Source: Chthonomonadia bacterium (GTDB taxonomy: Bacteria; Armatimonadota; HRBIN16). From it: a stretch of 64,000 nt of DNA. Below, piece by piece: positions 17,422 through 25,325 of the stretch. The stretch's first letter is position 1. The number at the start of each line of letters is the position of its first letter. Under the pieces are notes generated by a model. The model worked only from the letters and a program-made list of their open reading frames with translations, ran no database searches and was not told the origin of the DNA. A program made the translations under genes and the position numbers. The stretch is from the NCBI GenBank assembly GCA_013314755.1, contig JABUFA010000001.1, forward strand, positions 211,594 through 275,593, written 5' to 3'.

Positions 17422-18708
17422 ATGACCGCACCACGCAGGTCACCTGTCTCGCGAGTGATTCGCCCAGCACAGGCGGAGGGTGCGCTGGATAACCCGTTGA
17501 AAGGCTGGGCGGCATACAGTGAGGAGTGGAGCCGATATGCCTTGCCTGCACGCATGGCGTACTTCTATGCCTCCTGGCGGGAGCTGGAACCCGAGCGCGG
17601 AAAGTATCGCTTCGCCGAGTGGGAAGCCAGCAAATGGGAAGGCACAAACGCCCGCGGGAAGCACATCGTCTTCCGCCTCTACTTAGACTACCCGAATCTG
17701 CCCGTTGGCGTGCCGCAGTGGGTCATTGATACCGGCGTCGCCATGCGCCCATACGACATCCCTGAAATTGGCAGGGGACTAGCTCCCGATTACGACGACC
17801 CCCGATTACTCAATCCCCTGCTGGACTTTATCCGCGTGCTCGGTGAGCGATACAATCGCAATCCGCGGGTCGCTTTCGTCGCGCTGGGCACACTGGGCTT
17901 CTGGGGCGAGTGGCACACCTGGCCCCGAAGCGAGCTGTTCGCCAGCGAGAGTACCCAGCGGGCGGTGGTTCAGGCTTATCGCAGGGCGTTTCCAGACAGG
18001 GTACTGCTCGCCCGAATGCCTTATCCCGCCACCAGCGAACCCTGGCTGGGCTACCACGATGACATGTTCCCCGAAGACACCGACTATTACGAGGGACAGG
18101 GCTACGACTGGTATTTCCTGCCCCAGCTTCGCCGGGCGGGCAGGGAGAACAACTGGAAAGTCGCCGCTATCGGCGCGGAGATGGTGCCGCGGCAGGGCAA
18201 GAAGTTCCTCAGCACCGAATGGGCGAAAACGCGCACCATGCTGGAACGGATGCACCTGACATGGGTGGGACCCTACTGTCCCATTCTGGAGACGAACCTG
18301 AGCGAGGAGGAACTGCAAAAGGCGCAGTGGATGGCGCGGCGCATGGGCTACCAGTATCGCCTGTCGGAGGTCGTCTGGAGGATGCAGGCGCGAACGCTTT
18401 CTCTGCAGGTGCGCGGGGTCAATGAAGGGGTGGCTCCGTTCTACTATCCCTGGCAGGTGCAGGTGGCGTTGCTGAAGGGGGACGGAAGCGTTGCGCAGGC
18501 AGAAGGGCTGGATGTGGATATCCGGCGGTGGCTGCCCGGCAATTTCCAGTTCTCGGCAACCCTCTCTCTGCGGGTGCAGGCGGGCACATACCGGCTGGCG
18601 CTGGGCGTCATTGACCCGTGGCGCAATCAGCCCGATATCCGTTTCGCGAATAAACTGCCTGTTGTAAACGGCTGGACCGTGCTGGACAATGTGGTGGTAG
18701 CGTCTTAG
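17422..18708 (+). CDS. DUF4832-type beta-barrel glycosidase-like protein
   Basis: 428 residues from the ATG at 17422 (AAAGGAG ten bases upstream; a frame opening at 17377 lacks this and overlaps the nuclease). The N-terminal two thirds resemble a TIM-barrel glycosidase: 'NPLKGWAAY', 'YFYASWRELEPERGKYRF', 'FRLYLDYPNLPVGVPQW', 'VAFVALGTLGFWGEWHTW'. The Glu in 'GFWGEWH' is a plausible catalytic residue. The C-terminal 100 residues are beta-rich ('FQFSATLSLRVQAGTYRLALGVIDPW'), as in DUF4832/DUF4874 proteins. No signal peptide is seen. Substrate unknown. Confidence 0.75.
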   Translation: MTAPRRSPVSRVIRPAQAEGALDNPLKGWAAYSEEWSRYALPARMAYFYASWRELEPERGKYRFAEWEASKWEGTNARGKHIVFRLYLDYPNLPVGVPQWVIDTGVAMRPYDIPEIGRGLAPDYDDPRLLNPLLDFIRVLGERYNRNPRVAFVALGTLGFWGEWHTWPRSELFASESTQRAVVQAYRRAFPDRVLLARMPYPATSEPWLGYHDDMFPEDTDYYEGQGYDWYFLPQLRRAGRENNWKVAAIGAEMVPRQGKKFLSTEWAKTRTMLERMHLTWVGPYCPILETNLSEEELQKAQWMARRMGYQYRLSEVVWRMQARTLSLQVRGVNEGVAPFYYPWQVQVALLKGDGSVAQAEGLDVDIRRWLPGNFQFSATLSLRVQAGTYRLALGVIDPWRNQPDIRFANKLPVVNGWTVLDNVVVAS

Positions 18709-18768
18709 GATACGAGCAGGGTACTGTGCCGCAAAGCGCGAATCGGACAGCAGAAGAGGTGAAGTGAG

Positions 18769-19422
18769 GTGCAGGTGCTGAAAATGGGACGGATACTCCC
18801 CCTCTGTGTGGCGATTCTCTTAATGGTCGGCAGTGCGCTCTCTGCTCCGCGCTGGCAGAAGCTGTTTGACGGCAAGAGCATGAACGGCTGGCGACTGATG
18901 GCGGTGCATGGCGGGCGCGGCGGCGTGTGGACGGTGGAGAAGGGCGCCCTGGTGGGCAATCAGGACACCGACCACACCGGCGGCTTGCTGGGCACCGAAC
19001 GCAAGTTCAGCGACTTCGAGATAGAGCTGGAGTTCCAGGCGGACTATCCGGTGGACAGCGGGCTGTTCCTGCGCACGCGCGACGACGGCATGGGTTACCA
19101 GATTACCATTGACTACCGGGATGGTGGTTATGTGGGCAGTCTATATGCCCCTGCGGCGGGTGGTTTTCTGGTGCAGTATGAGGACTGGCAAAAGGCGTAC
19201 AGAAAGACAGGCTGGAACAAGCTGAAGGTGCGCATTGAGGGGCGGCCTGCCCGTATCACGGCGTGGCTCAATGGCGTCAAAACGATAGACTATCAGGACA
19301 GGGAGGAGCGGTATCCTCGCGAGGGATATATCGGCTTGCAGGTGCACGGAGGCGAGGGCGCGTGGGGCGAGAACAGCCGCGTGCGCTTCCGCAATATCCG
19401 TATTCTGGAACTGGGCAGGTAA
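18769..19422 (+). CDS. DUF1080 (3-keto-disaccharide hydrolase-like) exported protein
   Basis: 217 residues. A signal peptide 'ILPLCVAILLMVGSALSA' is followed by the lectin-like jelly roll of the DUF1080 family: 'WQKLFDGKSMNGWRL', 'WTVEKGALVG', 'FEIELEFQADYPVDSGLFLR', 'GWNKLKVRIEGRPARITAWLNGVKTIDY', 'YIGLQVHG'. Members of this family are reported to act on oxidised (3-keto) sugars or to bind sugars; the role here is unproven. The GTG at 18769 and an ATG at 18784 are both possible starts. It lies only 11 bases before the ATPase gene. Confidence 0.85.
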   Translation: MQVLKMGRILPLCVAILLMVGSALSAPRWQKLFDGKSMNGWRLMAVHGGRGGVWTVEKGALVGNQDTDHTGGLLGTERKFSDFEIELEFQADYPVDSGLFLRTRDDGMGYQITIDYRDGGYVGSLYAPAAGGFLVQYEDWQKAYRKTGWNKLKVRIEGRPARITAWLNGVKTIDYQDREERYPREGYIGLQVHGGEGAWGENSRVRFRNIRILELGR

Positions 19423-19433
19423 CGAGAGGAACT

Positions 19434-20693
19434 ATGTATAACACGGGGCTTCGCAGTTCGGGACGTTCGTTCCGCCTGTTGATGCGCCAGCCGGGCGCGA
19501 TGCGCGAGATGGGCGGACAGGAGCTGTCGCTGGCGGTTCAGGCGGTAGACCTGATGTTCATGCGCGCCTTGGACGCGGGAGCTTCAGACATTCACCTGCA
19601 TCCCGAACGCGACATGCTGCGCATCCGCTTCCGCATCGACGGACTACTGCACGAGTTCCAAACCGTCACCGACCCTGAACTGATACAGGCTATCATCACC
19701 CGGGTGAAGCTCGCGGCGGATATGCACATCGACGAGAAGCGCGAGACGCAGGACGGACGCATCGACATGGAATATAACGACCGCAAGCTCAGCGCGCGCG
19801 TTTCGTGCATCCCCTCCCTGAACGGCGAGCGCATCGCCATCCGCCTGCTGGACCCGGCGCAGATGCGCGTGGACCTTGACAGGCTGGGAATGCCCCCTGA
19901 TGTGCTGGCGGACTGGAAGCAGTCCTTGCAGACCGCCTACGGCATGATGGTGGTCACCGGTCCCACCGGCGCAGGCAAAACCTCCACGCTGTATGCCTCT
20001 ATCAACCTGCTGGACCGCAAGAGGCGCAACATCATCACGGTAGAAGACCCGGTGGAATACGAGTTTCCCGACAACATCATGCAGATTCATGTCACGGAGA
20101 AGATAACCTTCCCCAAGGCACTGCGTGCGATACTGCGCCACGACCCCGACGTGATTATGATTGGCGAGATTCGCGACCGGGAATCCCTGCAAATCGGTAT
20201 TCAGGCGGCGCTGACCGGGCATCTGGTGTTCACTACTCTGCACACCAACAACGCGGTAGAGACCATCAGCAGGATGATTGATATGGGCGCGGAGGACTAT
20301 CTGATTGCTGCCACCCTGGTGCGGGTGATGGCACAGCGTCTGGTGCCGATTATCTGCGGCAACTGCCGTGTTCCGTATCAGCCTGCGCCCGAAGAGCTGA
20401 AAGCGCTTGGACTTCCGCTCGACGCCCCCCAGAAACAGCAGTTCTTTATGGGGAAGGGCTGTGAGGCGTGCCGCGGCACAGGTTTTCGTGGGCGCACAGG
20501 CATCTTTGAACTGCTGAAGGTCACACGGGAAGTGCGCGAGGCTATCCTGCGCCGCGCCTCCGGCGATGAGATTCTGCAAATCGCGCGCGAGCAGGGCATG
20601 CGCACCATGCTGGAAGACGGACGCGACAAGGTGTTAAAGGGCATCACCACGGCGAATGAGGTGATTAAGGCGGTCTTCGCGGGGATGATATAG
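19434..20693 (+). CDS. PilB/GspE-type secretion ATPase, short form
   Basis: 419 residues from the ATG at 19434 (GAGAGGA just upstream); a longer frame beginning at 19263 runs through the upstream gene and is not used. The protein lacks the N-terminal MshEN domain of full PilB and begins close to the N2 domain ('ASDIHLHPERDMLRIRFRIDGLLHEF'). Walker A is 'GPTGAGKTST', Walker B 'PDVIMIGEIRD', and the zinc-binding C-terminal element has CxxC pairs ('CGNCRVP', 'CEACRGTGFRGRTGIFELL'). It is a motor of the type II secretion/type IV pilus class, but no pilin or platform gene is beside it. It follows a DUF1080 gene. Confidence 0.9.
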   Translation: MYNTGLRSSGRSFRLLMRQPGAMREMGGQELSLAVQAVDLMFMRALDAGASDIHLHPERDMLRIRFRIDGLLHEFQTVTDPELIQAIITRVKLAADMHIDEKRETQDGRIDMEYNDRKLSARVSCIPSLNGERIAIRLLDPAQMRVDLDRLGMPPDVLADWKQSLQTAYGMMVVTGPTGAGKTSTLYASINLLDRKRRNIITVEDPVEYEFPDNIMQIHVTEKITFPKALRAILRHDPDVIMIGEIRDRESLQIGIQAALTGHLVFTTLHTNNAVETISRMIDMGAEDYLIAATLVRVMAQRLVPIICGNCRVPYQPAPEELKALGLPLDAPQKQQFFMGKGCEACRGTGFRGRTGIFELLKVTREVREAILRRASGDEILQIAREQGMRTMLEDGRDKVLKGITTANEVIKAVFAGMI

Positions 20694-20701
20694 CGGCGTT
20701 A

Positions 20702-20850
20702 CTACCAGTTCAGCACAATGTTTATCACCAGGTATATCGCGAGAAGCCCGTAAGACGCTGTGTTCGCCAGCCAGCACGCCCGCCAGAGCATAGCCGAGTA
20801 ACATGGAGACCATGTTCACCCAGGCAATCAATTTCAGCGTTTGCCGCCAC
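20702..20850 (-). pseudogene. broken small two-span membrane protein
   Basis: On the minus strand a good ribosome site (GGGAGGTG, near 20857-20867) precedes a GTG at 20850. Reading onward gives 'LKLIAWVNMVSMLLGYALAGVLA' in one frame and 'ANTASYGLLAIYLVINIVLNW' followed by a stop at 20702 in another. Together these look like a two-helix membrane protein of about 50 residues. At least one frameshift separates the halves near base 20770, and another separates the GTG from the first half. No intact frame encodes it. It may be a decayed gene or hold sequencing errors. Confidence 0.35.
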
Positions 20851-20967
20851 GCTGTTCACCTCCCGCCAGGGATATTCGCACGGATTTGCCTTCTGCCCTC
20901 TACAAGCCACCCGTAGAGGAGTTCCTGCGTGCGATGCGAATATAGCAGAGTAGGGCAAGCGTTACTC

Positions 20968-21104
20968 TGGAGGGCGAGGCTCCTGCCGAGTCGCTGTAAA
21001 CCTAACCCCCAGCCCCTTCCCTGCGAGGGAAGGGGAGCATCTCCTCTCCCCGCGTCGGGGAGAGGTTGGGAGAGGGGTCGGCTCACCAGGAGGTTCGCCC
21101 TCCA
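20968..21104. repeat. terminal-inverted-repeat element, copy A
   Basis: The left end (TGGAGGGCGAGGCTCCTG, 20968-20985) and right end (GGCTCACCAGGAGGTTCGCC from 21080 to 21104) are imperfect inverted repeats of about 25 bases. Between them lie CCTAACCCCCAGCC and two perfect palindromes (21013-21035 and 21043-21065), the same as at 12.3 and 35.5 kb. No coding potential beyond frames produced by the repeat. Confidence 0.7.
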
Positions 21105-21127
21105 GGTTGGACGGATGCATCATGTAC

Positions 21128-21225
21128 TGGATGGCGAGGCTCTTGCCGAGCCGTGTTTCCCTCTCCTTGTGGGAGATGGTCAGGGTGAGGGCTTCTTATT
21201 CGGCTCACCGGGAGGTTCGCCCTCC
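21128..21225. repeat. terminal-inverted-repeat element, copy B
   Basis: Same ends as copy A (TGGATGGCGAGGCTCTTGCC from 21128; CGGCTCACCGGGAGGTTCGC to 21225), but the interior is a different short hairpin phrase (CCCTCTCCTTGTGGGAGATGG, followed by GGTGAGGG). Copies A and B lie in tandem 23 bases apart, filling most of the gap before the GH20 gene. Confidence 0.65.
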
Positions 21226-21290
21226 AGATTGGGGGACTAAGAAAGGTCCAGCACGCAGAGGCTAAATGCTAAAACCGGGAGGACTGTACG

Positions 21291-23150
21291 GTGAATACAT
21301 CAGGTGAACCGATCATCCTGTTACCACAACCCAGAACCTTTCGCCCGCAAACGGGTGTGCTGAACCTGCAAAACGGGGCACGCATCATCTGCCAGGGTGA
21401 TATACAGACCCTGTTACCTATCGCCATCCGCCTGCAGACATCGGTGCGCGAAACGCAAAGCCTGCACTGGCAGATTGGGGCGGGCAGTGCTGAAAACGAC
21501 CCGCTGGCGCAGGCGGTGCTAACGCTGGATAATACGCTCAACCTTCCCGCGCAGGGCTACCGCCTGTACATCACACCTCAACAGGTGCATGTCCGCGCCG
21601 GCAACGCGACAGGTCTTTTTTACGGCGTGATGACGCTTCGGCAAATCCTGCGCCAGTGCACGGGCGCACTGCCCTGCTGTGAGATAGAGGACTATCCCGA
21701 TTTCCCCTCGCGTGGGGTGATGCTGGACATCAGCCGGGATAAAGTGCCCACCCTGCAAACGCTGTTCGCGCTGGTGGACGAACTGGCGGAGTGGAAAGTA
21801 AACCATCTGGAGCTGTACACCGAACACACCTTCGCCTATTGCAACCACCGTGAGGTCTGGGCGCAAGCCAGCCCGATGACCGGCGAGGATATTCTGCGCC
21901 TGGATGCCTACTGCCGGGAGCGATTTATTGAACTGGTGCCGAACCAGAACTCCTTCGGGCACATGCATCGCTGGCTGAAGCTGCCGCGCTATCGCCACCT
22001 TGCCGAGTGTCCCGACGGATTTGACTGGCCCTGGGGCGGACACAGCGACGAACCGTTCAGCCTGGACCCGACCAACCCCGAAAGCCTTGCGCTGATTGCC
22101 GAGCTGTATGCCGAGCTCCTGCCGCACTTCTCCAGCCGCAAGTTCAATGTGGGCTGTGACGAGACGTTTGACCTTGGTTTGGGGAAGAGCCGGGCAGAGT
22201 GCGAGCGCAAGGGCAAAGGGCGCGTCTACCTGGAGTTCCTGCTGAAGATATACGAGCTGGTCAAAGGGCACGGGCGCACCATGCACTTCTGGGGCGACAT
22301 TATCATGGAGCATCCCGAGCTGGTTCCCGAACTTCCCAGAGACGTGGTGGCTCTGGAGTGGGGCTACGAGGCGAGCCATCCGTTCGCGGAGCACGGCGCG
22401 AAGTTTGCCGAATCGGGAATCCCCTTCTACGTCTGCCCGGGCACTTCGTCATGGAACACCATCGCGGGGCGCACCGATAACTGTCTGGGGAACCTGCGCA
22501 ACGCCGCCGAAAACGGGCTGAAGCACGGCGCCATCGGCTACCTGAACACCGATTGGGGCGATAACGGGCACTGGCAGTACCTGCCGGTGAGCTATCTGGG
22601 CTTCGCGGCGGGAGCGGCGCTCTCGTGGTGCTACGGGGCGAATCGCGAACTGGACGTGGTGCGCGCGCTGGATACGCATGTCTTCCGCGACAGGGCGCAG
22701 GTGATGGGCAGGCTGGTGTACGACCTCGGCAACGCCTATCAGAAGATTGGGCATCTCGTTGGCAACGCCAGTATGCTGTTCCACTTTGTGCACTCCCCGG
22801 TTACCCGGCCTCTGCCTGAATCCATCACTGAGGGAGCCATCCGCGATACGATGGAGTACATTCGCGCGGTAACGGAACCACTGTCCCGTGCCAGCATGCA
22901 AAGGGCGGATGCCTCGCTGATTATAGACGAGTTTGCCAACGCCGCCCGGATGTTATTGCACGGTTGCCGTCGCGCGCTGGCGGTGCGTACGGGTATCATA
23001 GACACAGAAGCGGAGCGACGCGCCCTCGCGGGGGAGATGCGCGAGATACTGGGCGAGCACCGTCGGCTGTGGATGGCGCGCAACCGCGAAGGCGGATTGC
23101 AGGATAGCACCCGGGTACTGGAACAACGTTTAGCGGAGTACGAGAGATGA
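21291..23150 (+). CDS. glycoside hydrolase family 20 beta-N-acetylhexosaminidase-like
   Basis: 619 residues, GTG start with GGGAGGA seven bases upstream. Residues 1-120 form the small GH20b domain ('GYRLYITPQQVHVRAGNATGLFYGVMTLRQIL'). The barrel follows ('RGVMLDISRDKVPTLQTLFALVDELAEWKVNHLELYTEH', 'LVPNQNSFGHMHRWL'). The Asp-Glu pair of substrate-assisted catalysis is 'GCDETFDLG' (Asp290, Glu291). A helical C-terminal part follows 'HFWGDIIMEHPELVPELP'. No signal peptide is seen, so it probably works on imported oligosaccharides. The downstream aldo/keto reductase starts 26 bases later. Confidence 0.87.
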   Translation: MNTSGEPIILLPQPRTFRPQTGVLNLQNGARIICQGDIQTLLPIAIRLQTSVRETQSLHWQIGAGSAENDPLAQAVLTLDNTLNLPAQGYRLYITPQQVHVRAGNATGLFYGVMTLRQILRQCTGALPCCEIEDYPDFPSRGVMLDISRDKVPTLQTLFALVDELAEWKVNHLELYTEHTFAYCNHREVWAQASPMTGEDILRLDAYCRERFIELVPNQNSFGHMHRWLKLPRYRHLAECPDGFDWPWGGHSDEPFSLDPTNPESLALIAELYAELLPHFSSRKFNVGCDETFDLGLGKSRAECERKGKGRVYLEFLLKIYELVKGHGRTMHFWGDIIMEHPELVPELPRDVVALEWGYEASHPFAEHGAKFAESGIPFYVCPGTSSWNTIAGRTDNCLGNLRNAAENGLKHGAIGYLNTDWGDNGHWQYLPVSYLGFAAGAALSWCYGANRELDVVRALDTHVFRDRAQVMGRLVYDLGNAYQKIGHLVGNASMLFHFVHSPVTRPLPESITEGAIRDTMEYIRAVTEPLSRASMQRADASLIIDEFANAARMLLHGCRRALAVRTGIIDTEAERRALAGEMREILGEHRRLWMARNREGGLQDSTRVLEQRLAEYER

Positions 23151-23176
23151 GTAAGGTTGTTTAGAGGAGGTGTACC

Positions 23177-24028
23177 ATGATACCTAAACGTTCCTATGGC
23201 AAGAAGGGAGATAAAATCTCCATTATCGGGCTGGGGGGCATCGTGCTGGCGAGGCTGCCCCAGAAGGAGGCAGATGCTCTCGCCCGTGAAGCCTTCGAGA
23301 AGGGCATCAATTACTTCGACGTTGCCCCCACCTACTGGGACGCGGAAGAGCGCATGGGACCGGCGATTAAATCCTTCCGCGACAAGCTCTTCCTCGCATG
23401 CAAAACCACGAAGCGCGATGCCAAAGGCGCACAGGAAGAGCTGGAGAACTCTCTGCGCAAACTGCAGACCGACCACTTTGACCTGTACCAGCTGCATGGT
23501 CTGTCCAAAATGGAGGAGCTGGAGCAGTGCTTTGCGCCCGGCGGGGCGATGGAAACTTTTCTGAAGGCACGCGAACAGGGCAAGGTGCGTTATATCGGCT
23601 TCAGCGCACACTCGGAGGAGGTGGCTCTGGAGGCGATTAAACGGTTTCCCTTCGACAGCGTGCTGTTCCCCTTCAACTTCGTCACGCTGTTCAAGGGCAA
23701 CTTCGGCTGGGAGTTGCTGAAAGAGGCTCCAAAGCGCGGTATGACCCTGCTGGCTCTGAAGGCGATGGCGGCTACACACTGGAAAGAAGGCGAGAAGCGG
23801 CTGGAGAAGTGCTGGTACAAACCCATCACCGACCCCAAGCTGGCGGAGCTGGCGCTGCGCTTCACGCTGTCCTTGCCGGTAGCCGCAGCGATTCCACCCG
23901 GCGACGAGAACATCTTCCGTATGGCAATACCTTTTGCCGAGCGGTTCCGCAAGATTACTTCGCGCGAAGAACAGCGCTTACGCGCTGAGGCGGAGGGGCT
24001 GACGCCTATTTTCTCCAGAACAGCGTAG
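23177..24028 (+). CDS. aldo/keto reductase
   Basis: 283 residues, NAD(P)H-dependent carbonyl reductase fold. The catalytic tetrad is readable: Asp48 ('INYFDVAPTY'), Tyr53, Lys76 ('LFLACKTT') and His107 ('DLYQLHGL'). The protein begins 'RSYGKKGDKISIIGLGGIVLARL'. The C-terminal cofactor-loop region is short ('LPVAAAIPPGDENIFRMAIPFAERF'). AGAGGAGG lies just upstream. Probably cotranscribed with GH20; the carbonyl substrate is unknown. Confidence 0.88.
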   Translation: MIPKRSYGKKGDKISIIGLGGIVLARLPQKEADALAREAFEKGINYFDVAPTYWDAEERMGPAIKSFRDKLFLACKTTKRDAKGAQEELENSLRKLQTDHFDLYQLHGLSKMEELEQCFAPGGAMETFLKAREQGKVRYIGFSAHSEEVALEAIKRFPFDSVLFPFNFVTLFKGNFGWELLKEAPKRGMTLLALKAMAATHWKEGEKRLEKCWYKPITDPKLAELALRFTLSLPVAAAIPPGDENIFRMAIPFAERFRKITSREEQRLRAEAEGLTPIFSRTA

Positions 24029-24112
24029 GGTTTCTGTACCGTGGCGGAGATGGTCACTCTGAACGCAGACGAAGGAGGTGCCAGGGACCTTCACTGCGTT
24101 CAGGTCCACAAC

Positions 24113-24694
24113 CTACACCAGCAATTCATCTACGCTGATAGGGCTGTCGGGCTTTTGCAGGCAGGTCAGTGCCTCCCCAGACTTGTAGATGCGCCTTGAG
24201 CGATAGCCAATCTGGGCGTCCGGGTCGCGATATACCTCTATACAGCGATCCTCAAGGTTCACCAGCCAGTATTCGGGGATGCCTGCCCGCGCATAAAGCA
24301 GTCCCTTCACCTGTCGGTCGTACTCTAAGGAACTCTGAGCCACCTCTACCACCAGCACTGCCGTGCTGGGATGAGCATCGCGATAGTCGCTCGGTTTGCC
24401 AGGCACCACGGCAACATCGGGTTCAGGTTCGCTATCGCCCAAACTCAACGGCGACTGCATTCGCACAAAAAACACATCGCCCAGCAACTGCTGAAAACAG
24501 GAGAACACATTGTGCGTGCACACCGTGTGCGCGGGACCAATTGGCGACATCCGTACAATCTCCCCCTCTATCAGTTCCACCCGCTCGCCGTCGAACAGTC
24601 CAATCTCCGCCATCCGATGATACTCCTCCGGCGTGAACCGACGGCGTTCTGCGCATACAACTGGCTTGTTTTCTAATGTCTGAACCATTGTCAT
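24113..24694 (-). CDS. Uma2-family putative nuclease, copy 1 of a tandem pair
   Basis: 193 residues from the ATG at 24694. Uma2 (DUF820) proteins have a PD-(D/E)XK nuclease-like core of unproven biology. Visible: 'FTPEEYHRMAEIGLFDGERVELIEGEIV', 'EPEPDVAVVPG' (Asp of the site), 'STAVLVVEVAQSSLEYDRQVKGLLYARAGIPEYWLVNLEDRCIEVYRDP' (E-x-[AS] motif and following Lys). The sequence is nearly the same as the neighbour downstream except for residues around 58-82 and the tail, where it diverges sharply. Confidence 0.83.
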   Translation of the reverse strand: MTMVQTLENKPVVCAERRRFTPEEYHRMAEIGLFDGERVELIEGEIVRMSPIGPAHTVCTHNVFSCFQQLLGDVFFVRMQSPLSLGDSEPEPDVAVVPGKPSDYRDAHPSTAVLVVEVAQSSLEYDRQVKGLLYARAGIPEYWLVNLEDRCIEVYRDPDAQIGYRSRRIYKSGEALTCLQKPDSPISVDELLV

Positions 24695-24719
24695 CACCTC
24701 GGATGACCTCCTGCGCTGG

Positions 24720-25301
24720 CTACACCAGCAGAGCGTCCACGTTGATGGGACTATCAGGCTTCTGCAGGCAGGTCAACGTCTCGCCCGGAGTGTAGATGCG
24801 TCGCCAGCGGTAACCGAGTTCTGGTGCGGGGTCGCGATATACCTCCACGCAACGCTCTTCCAGGTTCACCAGCCAGTATTCGGGGATGCCTGCCCGCGCA
24901 TAAAGCAGTCCCTTCACCTGTCGGTCGTACTCTAAGGAACTCTGAGCCACCTCTACCACCAGCACTGCCGTGCTGGGATGAGCATCGCGATAGTCGCCCG
25001 GTTTGCCAGGTACGAGGGCGATGTCCGGCTGAGGCTCACTGTCGCCCAAGGAGAGGGGCATCTGCACGCGCACGCGATAGCCTTCACCAAATAGCCTCCA
25101 CAACACCTCCGCGACAACGGTAACCGTCTCCCCATGTGCTGGTCCAATCGGTGCCATCTGCACAATCTCCCCCTCTATCAGCTCCACCCGCTCGCCGTCA
25201 AACAGTCCAATCTCCGCCATCCGATGATACTCCTCCGGCGTGAACCGACGGCGTTCTACGGTTACAGCGGGCGTCTTTTCCATCGCCTGCACCATCGCCA
25301 T
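24720..25301 (-). CDS. Uma2-family putative nuclease, copy 2 of a tandem pair
   Basis: 193 residues, same family and motifs as the copy at 24.1-24.7 kb ('QPDIALVPG', 'VLVVEVAQSSLEYDRQVKGLLYARAGIPEYWLV'). A 136-base stretch (24862-24997) is identical to 24255-24390 in the other copy. The block around residues 58-82 ('GETVTVVAEVLWRLFGEGYRVRVQ') is unrelated to its counterpart. The two genes lie 25 bases apart in the same direction. A third, more distant Uma2 gene is inside the pilus operon. Confidence 0.83.
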   Translation of the reverse strand: MAMVQAMEKTPAVTVERRRFTPEEYHRMAEIGLFDGERVELIEGEIVQMAPIGPAHGETVTVVAEVLWRLFGEGYRVRVQMPLSLGDSEPQPDIALVPGKPGDYRDAHPSTAVLVVEVAQSSLEYDRQVKGLLYARAGIPEYWLVNLEERCVEVYRDPAPELGYRWRRIYTPGETLTCLQKPDSPINVDALLV

Positions 25302-25325
25302 CACCCCCGAATACCTCTGCTCTGA

